From the NCBI GenBank assembly GCA_023398495.1, contig JAEWSG010000244.1, forward strand, positions 1-64,000: DNA of 64,000 nucleotides. Reading direction: 5' to 3'. A program made the position numbers and the translations under genes. The notes beneath the pieces were generated by a model. That model had not been told where the DNA came from. It did not search any database and saw only the letters and a list, made by a program, of their open reading frames with translations. Source of the DNA: Bacillota bacterium. Its GTDB lineage: Bacteria; Bacillota; Clostridia; Acetivibrionales; Acetivibrionaceae. Positions 46,789-55,733 of the stretch are shown one piece after another. Position 1 is the first letter of the stretch. Every line of letters starts with the position of its first letter.

Positions 46789-47916
46789 CTATCTACATGT
46801 CCCATTTTCTCGGTCTATCTCTCTATATATATCCATGTACCTCTCATTAATATATTTCCACCTAAAGTTTTGAGCACCCGTTATACAATTAGCTGATAAA
46901 TCATTGTAATTCTTAATAGTATCTTTAATTTTGTTTGCAATATCATATGAATCAAAACAATCCACGCCATACCCGACCATACCATCTTGAAAATGTCCAT
47001 CGAACCCTTGATTGCTTGAATATATAACCGGTAAGCCCTGACTCATAGCCTCTGCATATACTAAACCAAATGTTTCTGTGATTGATGGCATTACAAAAAT
47101 ATCATTTTCAGAGTATATCCCAAGCAAATTTTCTTTTGGTTTATAATCTATATACTTAGTAAACTCTGAGGATTTTACACTTTTAAATACCTCTTTATCT
47201 TCTACCTTTCCTACAACAGTAAATTCCACATTATATCCTTCACTTATCAGTTTATCCAAGGCTTCTATAGTAGTTGTAATATTTTTATTCTTGTTAATTG
47301 CTCCAACATACAATACCTTTATTTTTTTTTGACTATTCAGTTTCTTTGGTGTACTTAAGTTATCAAGCCAGAATTGGTCTATTCCATTTGGAATAATGAC
47401 AGATTTATTCAAAACTCCACTTCTTAACCTAGTTGGAACATAAGTTTTTATAACCTGATCTCTATACGATTTTGATAAAAATACTACTCGGTATGCTTCA
47501 TTTAGAATATCTATTCCTGTCTTTCTCATATGCATCACGTACTTAAAAAATATATTTACGTCAGTATTTCTAACTGCAACAACATAGGGTATATTAAAAT
47601 ACCTTTTGAGCTTGAGTGCAATATAACCATTTGAAAACAATGAATGTGCATGGACTAAAGAAAACGAAGCAATATTATACCTTTGGAGCAAGTCCTTGTA
47701 TATTTTTGAATGCTTTAAATGAAAAATTAAACGCTCATAATTTGAATAAACTCTACTTATTGCAGTATAGCTACCAAATTCAAATTTATTGTCGAGAAAA
47801 CTTTTACAAACAGGAACATAAACAGAAATGTCTAGACCATTTTCTATTTGTGCTTCATATAAATTTTTGTAGAACTTTCCCACCGAATAATAGGAATTAA
47901 CGTGTAGAATTTCCAT
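46789..47916 (-). CDS. glycosyltransferase, GT4 family
   Basis: The GT-B pattern is clear: HVNSYYSVGKFYKNLYEAQ at the N-terminus, SLVHAHSLFSNGYIAL, then KKIKVLYVGAINKNKNITTTIEAL and the donor site PSITETFGLVYAEAMSQGLPVIYS with the E-x7-E pair. It shares one base with the end of the aminotransferase gene (TAATG), so it is coupled to the UDP-sugar cassette and may use its product (inference). 210 bp of A+T-rich sequence follow before the polymerase gene. Confidence 0.87.
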   Translation of the reverse strand: MEILHVNSYYSVGKFYKNLYEAQIENGLDISVYVPVCKSFLDNKFEFGSYTAISRVYSNYERLIFHLKHSKIYKDLLQRYNIASFSLVHAHSLFSNGYIALKLKRYFNIPYVVAVRNTDVNIFFKYVMHMRKTGIDILNEAYRVVFLSKSYRDQVIKTYVPTRLRSGVLNKSVIIPNGIDQFWLDNLSTPKKLNSQKKIKVLYVGAINKNKNITTTIEALDKLISEGYNVEFTVVGKVEDKEVFKSVKSSEFTKYIDYKPKENLLGIYSENDIFVMPSITETFGLVYAEAMSQGLPVIYSSNQGFDGHFQDGMVGYGVDCFDSYDIANKIKDTIKNYNDLSANCITGAQNFRWKYINERYMDIYREIDRENGTCR

Positions 47917-49052
47917 TATCTTTTCCTCTCAATAAATTTACTTATCATTTGTGCAATATAATCTATTTCGTGTGCTTCTAAATATGGGTGCATAGGCAAT
48001 GATAGAACAGTATCACATAATTGGTTAGTCACTTTATAATCATTATCATCATATTCCAGATTAGAAAAAGCTTCTTGCTTATGCATTGGCTTAACGTAAT
48101 ATATCATGCTTGGAATATCATTTTCTTTTAAATCAAGTTGCAAAGCATCTCTTTCTTCTTTACTTTTTAGTTTAATTGTATATTGAGCAAAACTTGATAC
48201 ATATCCCTCCGGTATAACAGGTGTTTCAACTATTCCAGCAAGCTTTAAATTGTATAATCCGTAGAACCGGTTTACATCGTCAAGTTCATGATCAATAAAA
48301 GCCTTCAATTTTACATTCAACACAGCAGCTTGAATTGTATCAAGCCTTGAATTGACTCCAATCCGAACGTTATCGTATTTGTTATCGCCCTTTCCATGTA
48401 CTTTAAAAGAGTTTAATAGATGAGCTAACTGATCATCATTTGTGAAAATAGCTCCGCCATCCCCATAGCACCCAAGCGGTTTAGCCGGAAAGAAAGAAGT
48501 AGTTGAAGCATGTCCAAAACTACAAGCCTTTTTACCCTTAATACTTCCACCAAATCCTTGTGCACCATCTTCAAGAACTCTAAGACTATATTTATTTGCA
48601 ATCCTTTCAATCTCTGTATAGTCTGCCGGAAGCCCAAACAGGTCTACTGGAATAACAACTTTTGGATTAAGTTTTCCATCTCTAAGAACCCTTTTGATGG
48701 CCTCTTCAAGTTTACCAGAATCAATATTAAAAGTTTTTTTATCCACATCTACAAAAATAGGGGTTGCTCCTCTAAATGAAACAATTTCCCCTGTTGAAAA
48801 AAACGTAAAGTCAGGCACAAACACCGCATCGCCTTCTTTTATATCCCAAGCCATCATAACAAGCGTCATAGCCTCTGTTCCATTGGCACAAGAAATACAA
48901 TGCTTAACTCCAACGTACTCAGCTAATCTACTTTCTAATATCTGAATTTCATTTCCTCCGATAAAGTTTGTATTCTCAAGTACTTTTTGAATTGCAGAAT
49001 CTATCTCTTCTTTATATTTATAATATTGAGTTTTCAAATCTCTAAATTCCAT
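47916..49052 (-). CDS. DegT/DnrJ-type aminotransferase (WbpE-like)
   Basis: PLP-dependent sugar aminotransferase: PLP lysine in SFFPAKPLGCYGDGG (K191 from ATG 49052) and the family motifs NGTEAM and DGAQGFGGS. With its neighbours it would put the 3-amino group on UDP-3-keto-GlcNAcA. ATG 49052 (MEFRDLKTQ) matches the usual family start and has GGGAG 9 nt upstream; the ATG at 49067 adds five residues. It is the fourth gene of the WbpI-A-B-D-E block. Confidence 0.9.
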   Translation of the reverse strand: MEFRDLKTQYYKYKEEIDSAIQKVLENTNFIGGNEIQILESRLAEYVGVKHCISCANGTEAMTLVMMAWDIKEGDAVFVPDFTFFSTGEIVSFRGATPIFVDVDKKTFNIDSGKLEEAIKRVLRDGKLNPKVVIPVDLFGLPADYTEIERIANKYSLRVLEDGAQGFGGSIKGKKACSFGHASTTSFFPAKPLGCYGDGGAIFTNDDQLAHLLNSFKVHGKGDNKYDNVRIGVNSRLDTIQAAVLNVKLKAFIDHELDDVNRFYGLYNLKLAGIVETPVIPEGYVSSFAQYTIKLKSKEERDALQLDLKENDIPSMIYYVKPMHKQEAFSNLEYDDNDYKVTNQLCDTVLSLPMHPYLEAHEIDYIAQMISKFIERKR

Positions 49053-49072
49053 ATCCAAGGCTCCCATCTTGT

Positions 49073-49639
49073 TTACTTCTGCTTTTCTTTTAACTCATTA
49101 TTTTCAACTATATATTCTCTTCCACACTCGTTACAAACATGACTTTTTTCAAATGGTATACCACATTCACATACCCACCCAATCTGTTTAGCTGGAACAC
49201 CTGCCATAAGTGCATAAGCCGGAACATCTCTGGTTACAACCGCTCCTGCAGCAATCATAGCCCATTTACCAATGCTATTTCCGCATACTATTGTAGCATT
49301 TGCTCCAATTGATGCTCCGTACTTTACTAAAGTTTTTTTATAGCCAGTTGATCCCTTAGGGTATTTACTTCTAGGTGTCAAATCATTAGTAAATACCATT
49401 GAGGGCCCACAGAATACATAGTCTTCCAACTCTACGCCTTCATATACCGATACGTTGTTTTGGATTTTCACACCGTTTCCGATCTTAACATTATTTGACA
49501 CATTAACATTTTGACCTAGTGAACACTTTTCACCAATACGTGCACCTTTATGAATATGGCAAAAAAACCATATCTTTGTACCTTCCCCTATTGAAACATC
49601 TTCATCAACATAGCTGCTTTCGTGTACAAAATAACTCAT
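49073..49639 (-). CDS. hexapeptide N-acetyltransferase (WbpD-like)
   Basis: The left-handed beta-helix repeats (VSIGEGTKIWFFCHIHKGARIGEKCSLGQNVNVSNNVKIGNG) and length of 188 residues match WbpD, which acetylates the 3-amino group of UDP-GlcNAc3NA. Two C-terminal cysteine pairs (CECG, CNECG) suggest a small metal-binding tail, seen in many relatives. It overlaps the oxidoreductase stop by 4 nt (ATGA). Confidence 0.88.
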   Translation of the reverse strand: MSYFVHESSYVDEDVSIGEGTKIWFFCHIHKGARIGEKCSLGQNVNVSNNVKIGNGVKIQNNVSVYEGVELEDYVFCGPSMVFTNDLTPRSKYPKGSTGYKKTLVKYGASIGANATIVCGNSIGKWAMIAAGAVVTRDVPAYALMAGVPAKQIGWVCECGIPFEKSHVCNECGREYIVENNELKEKQK

Positions 49640-50718
49640 CTATTGAACCTCCCTTTAAAGTCCATTGTACTGCATTTTTTAAGTGGAAGCTTTACACTTT
49701 TTCCTTCAGCAGCTGATTTATAAACGGCTAGTACGAGTTCAAGTGCATTTCTACCATCTACAGCAGTAACATACGGAGCTCTGTCATTTTTTATTGCATC
49801 AATAACATCTGCATATAGTGGTTGATGCCCAAATCCATAAATATTTGGTGGATTTTCATTGTACTTCTCTCTAATTTCTTCCGGGTTATCAAGATTATCT
49901 GCAAATTGCCATTCTTCAATAAGATTCACTGATTTACCACCAGCTTTAACTGTTCCTTTATCTCCAAAAATATAAAGAGTTTCTTCTAGGTTTGATGGAT
50001 AAATGTTGGTAGTCCCTTCTACGATACCATAGCTACCATTTGCAAACTTTATCAATGCCATTCCCAAGTCTTCAGCTTCAATAAAATCATGTATCATATT
50101 ATCGGTCATGCCAACGACTTCTATGATCTCGTCACCCATCATCCATCTCAGAAGATCAATGTTATGAATACACTGGTTCATAAGTGCTCCACCATCTTGC
50201 TCCCAAGTCCCTCTCCAATTTGCTTGTTTATAGTAATCCTCGCCGCGATTCCATCTAATATGGGCTGTGCCATGAAGCAGTCTTCCAAAACGCTTTTCCT
50301 CAATTGCTTCTCTAATTTTCTGGATAGATTTGTTGAATCTATTCTGATGGCACGAACTTACCTTGATATTCTTTTCCTTGGCTCTTAAGATAATTTGATC
50401 CGCTTCTTCAAGTGATAAAGCTATTGGTTTCTCAATTATTAAATTACTTCCAGCTTCAATACAATCCAATGCAATCTTCCCATGCTTCCCGCTTTCTGTG
50501 CAAATAGCTACAAGTTCTGGCTTTTCATTTTGAAGCATTTCTTTGTAATCCGAATACTTTTTTGTATTGCCTGGAAGATTGAAATTCTCAATGGTTTTAT
50601 TCATTTTAGCGTCAACAATATCACATAATGCCACAATTTCCAAGTTATTTCCCAGAGCGGCAGCTATATGGTTTGGTGAGATTCTTCCGCATCCTATTAA
50701 AGCATATTTTAGACTCAC
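49636..50718 (-). CDS. Gfo/Idh/MocA-family dehydrogenase (WbpB-like)
   Basis: The Rossmann motif ALIGCGRISPNHIAAAL (residues 6-22), EKPIALSLEEAD and the Gfo/Idh C-terminal domain (WRGTWEQDGGALMNQCIHNIDLLRWMMG) identify the family. WbpB oxidises C3 of UDP-GlcNAcA. The gene follows the WbpA-like gene by 12 nt and overlaps the acetyltransferase, so the order A-B-D-E matches the reaction order. Confidence 0.88.
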   Translation of the reverse strand: MSLKYALIGCGRISPNHIAAALGNNLEIVALCDIVDAKMNKTIENFNLPGNTKKYSDYKEMLQNEKPELVAICTESGKHGKIALDCIEAGSNLIIEKPIALSLEEADQIILRAKEKNIKVSSCHQNRFNKSIQKIREAIEEKRFGRLLHGTAHIRWNRGEDYYKQANWRGTWEQDGGALMNQCIHNIDLLRWMMGDEIIEVVGMTDNMIHDFIEAEDLGMALIKFANGSYGIVEGTTNIYPSNLEETLYIFGDKGTVKAGGKSVNLIEEWQFADNLDNPEEIREKYNENPPNIYGFGHQPLYADVIDAIKNDRAPYVTAVDGRNALELVLAVYKSAAEGKSVKLPLKKCSTMDFKGRFNR

Positions 50719-50730
50719 TTCAAGCCCTCC

Positions 50731-52038
50731 CTATAACAACTCTATATTTTCTCTTAACTCGATATGTTTCATGGCATTCTTAGTATCAAACACTACCTTA
50801 GCATGTTTCTGAACAAAATTATAATCAACATTTGTATGAGCTGCTGTAACAATAACAAGATCAGAACTCTCTATCAGCTCCTCTGTTAACAAAGGTTGTC
50901 CCTTTTTAACTTTGCCATGCTCATGATATTCTGAAACAAACGGGTCAAAGTAAACAACTTCGGCACCTTGTTTTTCAAGCTCTTCGATTACTCGTATTGC
51001 TGGGCTTTCCCTATAATCTTCAATATCTTGTTTATATGCTACACCGAGTACAAGAATTCTAGATCCGTTCATTGCTTTCTTAAATCTATTAAGGATTTTA
51101 CTACACCTTTCAGCACAATACTCAGGCATTCTGTCATTTACCATCATTGAGGATTCAATCATTGAAGTATGAAAGCCATACTCCCTAGCCTTCCAAGAGA
51201 GATAATACGGGTCAAGAGGAATGCAATGTCCACCAAGACCTGGTCCAGGATAAAATGCCTGAAATCCATAAGGTTTCGACTTTGCTGCATCTACAACTTC
51301 CCAGAAGTTAATGCCCATCTTGTTACATAAAATAGCTAATTCGTTTACAAGACCGATATTAACATTTCTATAGGTGTTCTCAAGAATTTTTTCCATCTCA
51401 GCAACTGCCGGAGATGACACTTTATGAATTGGTGCTTCTAAAATTGCTTCATAAAGTGCTGAAGCAACTTCTGTACAGGTAGTTGTAACTCCTCCGACAA
51501 CTTTTGGTGTATTTTTTGTTTTATATATTAGATTGCCCGGGTCAACTCTTTCAGGTGAAAATGCAAGATAAAAATCTTCACCACATTTCAACCCCGATTT
51601 CTCCAAAATCGGCTTCAACAGCTCCTCTGTAGTACCAGGATATGTTGTTGATTCTAAAACAACCAGCATATCCTTATGCATATACGGAACTATGCTTTCT
51701 GCTGAAGATTTTACATAGCTAATATCTGGTTGCTGGTGATCGTCAAGTGGCGTAGGTACACAGATACAAACACAATCAGCTGATGCAACCTTTGCAAAAT
51801 CAGTTGTTGCAGATAATAAACCAGACCTCACAATCCCTTCCAAGTCTTCATTAACAACATCTCCAATATAATTTTTCCCGGAGTTAACCATTTCGACTTT
51901 TGATTCCTGTATATCAAATCCAATTGTTTTAAAACCAGCTTTTGCCTTCTCAACAGCGAGCGGAAGTCCTACATATCCTAATCCAACGACCCCCAGCGTT
52001 GCTGTCTTTTTCAGCAGTTTTTCTTTAACATTATTCAT
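50731..52038 (-). CDS. UDP-GlcNAc 6-dehydrogenase (WbpA-like)
   Basis: UDP-sugar dehydrogenase with an N-terminal Rossmann site GVVGLGYVGLPLA and the central GPGLGGHCIPLDPYYL carrying the catalytic Cys. The C-terminal domain has VLGVAYKQDIEDYRESPAIRVIEEL. The enzyme makes UDP-GlcNAcA, the start of the ManNAc3NAcA route. It starts 4 nt after the WbpI-like gene. Confidence 0.9.
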   Translation of the reverse strand: MNNVKEKLLKKTATLGVVGLGYVGLPLAVEKAKAGFKTIGFDIQESKVEMVNSGKNYIGDVVNEDLEGIVRSGLLSATTDFAKVASADCVCICVPTPLDDHQQPDISYVKSSAESIVPYMHKDMLVVLESTTYPGTTEELLKPILEKSGLKCGEDFYLAFSPERVDPGNLIYKTKNTPKVVGGVTTTCTEVASALYEAILEAPIHKVSSPAVAEMEKILENTYRNVNIGLVNELAILCNKMGINFWEVVDAAKSKPYGFQAFYPGPGLGGHCIPLDPYYLSWKAREYGFHTSMIESSMMVNDRMPEYCAERCSKILNRFKKAMNGSRILVLGVAYKQDIEDYRESPAIRVIEELEKQGAEVVYFDPFVSEYHEHGKVKKGQPLLTEELIESSDLVIVTAAHTNVDYNFVQKHAKVVFDTKNAMKHIELRENIELL

Positions 52039-52042
52039 AGAT

Positions 52043-53137
52043 TTAACCTCCAGTAATAATTGCTTCGCAAATTTTTATTGCAGCATTTCCATCCCCAAAA
52101 GAGTTTAGCTGGGGATGCAATAAACATGTTAATCTCCGTTCTACATTCATTTTGATTTCCTTAACATCAATTCGGCTCAATACATTCCATTCATTTCCTA
52201 AAGTCTCATTCCATTCTGTTTGATCTCTTAATGTAGTACAAGGCTTTTTTAAAAAATATGCTTCTTTTTGCAATCCACCCGAATCTGTAATTATCATATA
52301 CGCATTAGCTGTTAAATAAAGCATTAATAGAAAACCGACAGGTTTTGCAATAACGATATTGTCCAAATCAACATCAATACCCTCAATCAACTTCCTTGTT
52401 CTTGGATGAATAGGAAGTAATACTGGTTTATCCAACCCACTAAGTGCCTTAAAAATCTTGTATAACTTGTCTGGGTCATCAGTGTTTTCTGCTCTATGAA
52501 TAGTAGCCAAATAGTATCCTTTATCAAAAACTTTTAATGATTTCCCATTTTCAATTTCTAATTCATCCATCCACTTATCATCAGAATATTTGTTGTTAGC
52601 TACCTCAATATTCCTAAGCACACTATCATACATTATATCACCAGTATTTATAACTCCCGATACTATACCTTCTCTTTCCAAATTATAAACAGCTGTTTGT
52701 GTTGGGCAAAGAAGCAAGTCTGAAATATGATCCGTGAGAATCCTATTTTGTTCTTCAGGCATAAACTTATTATAACTACGTAAACCTGCCTCAATATGAT
52801 ACACAGGTATATGCAACTTGCTAGCTGCTAAAGCACCAGCCAAAGTAGAGTTAGTATCTCCATAAACAAGCAGTCCATCTGGCTTTTCTTTGAGCAATAT
52901 TTCTTCTATCCCGTCAAGCATCCTTCCAGTTTGCTTTCCATGGCTTCCTGAACCCACACCTAAATTATAATCAGGTTTTGGAATGCCTAATTCTTCAAAA
53001 AAAACATCCGACATATTAGCATCATAATGTTGGCCTGTATGAACGAGAACCTCTCTGTGATTTTTTCTAAACTCTTCCGAAAATGGCGCAGCCTTAATAA
53101 ATTGTGGTCGAGCACCTATGATAGTTACTAATTTCAT
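52043..53137 (-). CDS. non-hydrolysing UDP-GlcNAc 2-epimerase family (WecB/WbpI-like)
   Basis: The protein begins MKLVTIIGARPQFIKAAPF and has VLVHTGQHYDANMSD, HIEAGLRSYNKFMPEEQNRILTDHISDLLLCPT and the late DSGGLQKEAYFLKKPC, the WecB signatures. In this cluster it should convert UDP-GlcNAc3NAcA to the manno isomer, as WbpI does. First gene of the five-gene sugar block. Plain UDP-ManNAc synthesis (WecB) is an alternative. Confidence 0.9.
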   Translation of the reverse strand: MKLVTIIGARPQFIKAAPFSEEFRKNHREVLVHTGQHYDANMSDVFFEELGIPKPDYNLGVGSGSHGKQTGRMLDGIEEILLKEKPDGLLVYGDTNSTLAGALAASKLHIPVYHIEAGLRSYNKFMPEEQNRILTDHISDLLLCPTQTAVYNLEREGIVSGVINTGDIMYDSVLRNIEVANNKYSDDKWMDELEIENGKSLKVFDKGYYLATIHRAENTDDPDKLYKIFKALSGLDKPVLLPIHPRTRKLIEGIDVDLDNIVIAKPVGFLLMLYLTANAYMIITDSGGLQKEAYFLKKPCTTLRDQTEWNETLGNEWNVLSRIDVKEIKMNVERRLTCLLHPQLNSFGDGNAAIKICEAIITGG

Positions 53138-53176
53138 TTCAAATCCCTCATTCTTAAACTATATTTGTTTGAACTA

Positions 53177-54439
53177 TTAATCTCCTTCAATAATACTTAT
53201 TAACTTTTGGCTTAAAACTTTAAAGTCATAATCCTCAGCTGCTTTTCTTGCATTTCTTGACATTCTTTCATACTCTTCATTACTCAGTTTCGAGATAAAT
53301 ATAACTGCCTTTCCAATATTTTCAGGGCTTTGACTGCTAAGTGTTATTCCTGCCTCATACTTTTTTATAATGTCATAACCCATGGTAATTGTGCTTAATA
53401 TTGGCTTTCCTGACGCAAGGTATTCAAAGTTTTTGTTTTGGCTACCGCCATACTTCCAAATTTCATTATTTGAGTAATTTAAAATATTTAAGTTGGACTT
53501 AGACAGTATGCTTGGCACAAATTTTTTATTTACTCTTCCTTTAAATATTACATTATTGATATTCTCTTTTTTGCATTTGTCCTCCAACTCTGCTTTTTCA
53601 TCACCATCCCCAAATATCAGAAACTTGATTTTTGAACTTGAGTTATTTCTTACATATTTTGCAGCTTCAATAATCAAATTTAGATTATTGGCTTTTCTAA
53701 TCGATCCCGCATAAACAACTTTAAATATTCCCGGATTATCTAAATCCTCATCAATATAAGTATTGTTTTTTATGTTTTCTTCAAATTCAATAAGGTTAAC
53801 CCCATTATTTATGTGATGGACTTTAGATATATCAATTGGACCACCATTACTTTCATCCCATTTTTGGTTTTTGATATAATCACATCCACCTTCAATTGTA
53901 AATATTATATTATGTGCTTTTTTATAAATCCACTTTTCTCCCAAATATAAGGCTTTGGCTATAAGGCTATTCTTTCTTAATGAACTATATTCAACTATAC
54001 TCTCTGGCCATAAATCCCTTATTTCGCATATACAAGGAACTGAGTATCTCTTAGCTATTTGGATTCCCGCTACCAAAGTCAAGGGATGCACACTAGATGC
54101 AATAATTACATCGGGCTTTTCATTTTCTTTGGAGTATTGCTTAGCCACCAAAAAAATATTCCTGTAAAATGACAGCATATTTATTATTCTTTTTTTCCCA
54201 TTCCCCTTATATTCTGGGGTATCAACAAATACAAAAGAAATGTCGTTAACTAAATCCTTCGTGTATTTAAAACCATTTGTATCAATTTTAGTACCAGAAA
54301 AATGATTTGTCGATGCACAAAAGATTGTAACTCTATAGCCTGATTTAATTAAGTTTTCTGCAAACCAATAATGTCTACCGGCTTTATCAAAGAACATATT
54401 AGTCGCATAATGATTCCAAATCCAAATATTTTTGCTCAT
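53177..54439 (-). CDS. glycosyltransferase, GT4 (WbuB-like)
   Basis: The N-terminus NIWIWNHYATNMFFDKAGRHYWFAENLIKSGYRVTIFCASTNHF is that of WbuB-type transferases. The C-terminal half has VVYAGSIRKANNLNLIIEAA and NKNFEYLASGKPILS, the donor site. The likely role is addition of the second sugar onto the lipid-linked first sugar laid down by the PglC-like enzyme. It is 4 nt after the PglD-like gene. Confidence 0.88.
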   Translation of the reverse strand: MSKNIWIWNHYATNMFFDKAGRHYWFAENLIKSGYRVTIFCASTNHFSGTKIDTNGFKYTKDLVNDISFVFVDTPEYKGNGKKRIINMLSFYRNIFLVAKQYSKENEKPDVIIASSVHPLTLVAGIQIAKRYSVPCICEIRDLWPESIVEYSSLRKNSLIAKALYLGEKWIYKKAHNIIFTIEGGCDYIKNQKWDESNGGPIDISKVHHINNGVNLIEFEENIKNNTYIDEDLDNPGIFKVVYAGSIRKANNLNLIIEAAKYVRNNSSSKIKFLIFGDGDEKAELEDKCKKENINNVIFKGRVNKKFVPSILSKSNLNILNYSNNEIWKYGGSQNKNFEYLASGKPILSTITMGYDIIKKYEAGITLSSQSPENIGKAVIFISKLSNEEYERMSRNARKAAEDYDFKVLSQKLISIIEGD

Positions 54440-54443
54440 TTTT

Positions 54444-55061
54444 CTATACGCCCCTTACCGGAACACCAACATATTTCCCCGGTTCAGTAATATCCTTTAT
54501 TACCACTGCACCTGCACCAATAACACAACCACTGCATATGTTGACATTGTTCGTTATAACGCTACCAATACCAATCCAATTTTTCTTGCCGATTTTTACT
54601 GTTCCAGCTATATTAGCACCGGGAGAAATGTGCACATAATCCTCAATAATATTATCATGATCCAAACTACAACTTGTATTTATAATGCACCCTTTACCAA
54701 TTTGCGTTGAACTGTTAACTACTACACCAGCCATAATTACAGTACCTATACCGATCTTAACATTAGCTGCAATAACAGCATTAGGATGAGTCAGTGACAC
54801 TAATGAATATCCGTTTCTTTCTAACTTTTCTTGTATTTTCTCCCTAGTTTCATTTTTCCCAATTGCAACAAAGAAATCGTATTCTTCTTTATATTTAAGA
54901 ATATCCTCAGTTTTACCTATGACTTCCAGTTTCATACATGCCTTGATAGAATTGTCATCATCTAAAAATGCGATACTTTTCCACTTATTCATTTTTAATG
55001 CAATATCTGCAACTACTTTTCCATGCCCACTGGCTCCAATAATTAAGAGTTTATCTTTCAT
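54444..55061 (-). CDS. pglD: PglD/NeuD-like UDP-4-amino-sugar acetyltransferase
   Basis: An N-terminal Rossmann-like part (LLIIGASGHGKVVADIALKM) is joined to hexapeptide repeats (NAVIAANVKIGIGTVIMAGVVVNSSTQIGKGC, then the catalytic His in CSLDHDNIIED). This is the NeuD/PglD family. PglD acetylates the 4-amino group to give UDP-diNAcBac. Its neighbours are the PglC- and PglE-like genes, which supports that role; sialic-acid O-acetylation is an alternative without support here. Confidence 0.85.
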   Translation of the reverse strand: MKDKLLIIGASGHGKVVADIALKMNKWKSIAFLDDDNSIKACMKLEVIGKTEDILKYKEEYDFFVAIGKNETREKIQEKLERNGYSLVSLTHPNAVIAANVKIGIGTVIMAGVVVNSSTQIGKGCIINTSCSLDHDNIIEDYVHISPGANIAGTVKIGKKNWIGIGSVITNNVNICSGCVIGAGAVVIKDITEPGKYVGVPVRGV

Positions 55062-55100
55062 TTAGAAAAGTTTCCCCTTTGTTTTATATTTTAAAATATA

Positions 55101-55733
55101 TTATAGATTTACTTTTCTTCCCCTGAAAGGTTCCATAGTAGCCGATGTGTCTGAACTAATACCTTCTCTGGCAAAAACCTTCTTTATTGTAACGAAGATG
55201 ATTTTCCAATCTCTGATAAAACTAACATTATCAACATATTCTACATCAAGAATAAACTTGTCCTCCCAGTCAATAGCATTACGGCCATTTACCTGTGCAA
55301 GCCCAGTAAGGCCTGGTCTAACATCGTGCCTTCTTTTTTGCTGTTCATTGTATAGTGGTAAATACTGGACCAGTAAAGGCCGAGGTCCAACTATTGCCAT
55401 ATCTCCATTGACAATGTTCCAAAGTTCAGGAAGTTCATCAAGGCTTGTTGATCTTAAAAACTTGCCAAACCCATTAAGCCTCAATGCGTCAGGAAGCAAC
55501 TCTTCATTATCATCTTTTTCATTTGTCATTGTTCTAAACTTATAAATCCTAAATATTCTTCCATTAAGACCAGGTCTTTCTTGTGTAAACAAAACCGGGC
55601 TACCAATCTTAACTCTTATAACAATAGTTAAAAAAAGCAGTAACGGGCTAAATATAATAAGAGCTATTAGTGCAAGAAAAAAATCCTGAGGCCTTTTTAC
55701 AAATTTTTCATAAAATCCTTTTTTGATTTTCAT
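55101..55733 (-). CDS. pglC: phosphoglycosyltransferase, PglC-like
   Basis: One N-terminal membrane re-entrant helix (LALIALIIFSPLLLFLTIVI) is followed by the bacterial sugar transferase core, FTQERPGLNGRIFRIYKFRTM, TSLDELPELWNIVNGDMAIVGPRPL and RHDVRPGLTGLAQVNGRN. PglC transfers diNAcBac-1-phosphate to undecaprenyl phosphate and so starts the repeat unit. The gene overlaps the aminotransferase gene upstream by 26 nt. Confidence 0.92.
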   Translation of the reverse strand: MKIKKGFYEKFVKRPQDFFLALIALIIFSPLLLFLTIVIRVKIGSPVLFTQERPGLNGRIFRIYKFRTMTNEKDDNEELLPDALRLNGFGKFLRSTSLDELPELWNIVNGDMAIVGPRPLLVQYLPLYNEQQKRRHDVRPGLTGLAQVNGRNAIDWEDKFILDVEYVDNVSFIRDWKIIFVTIKKVFAREGISSDTSATMEPFRGRKVNL

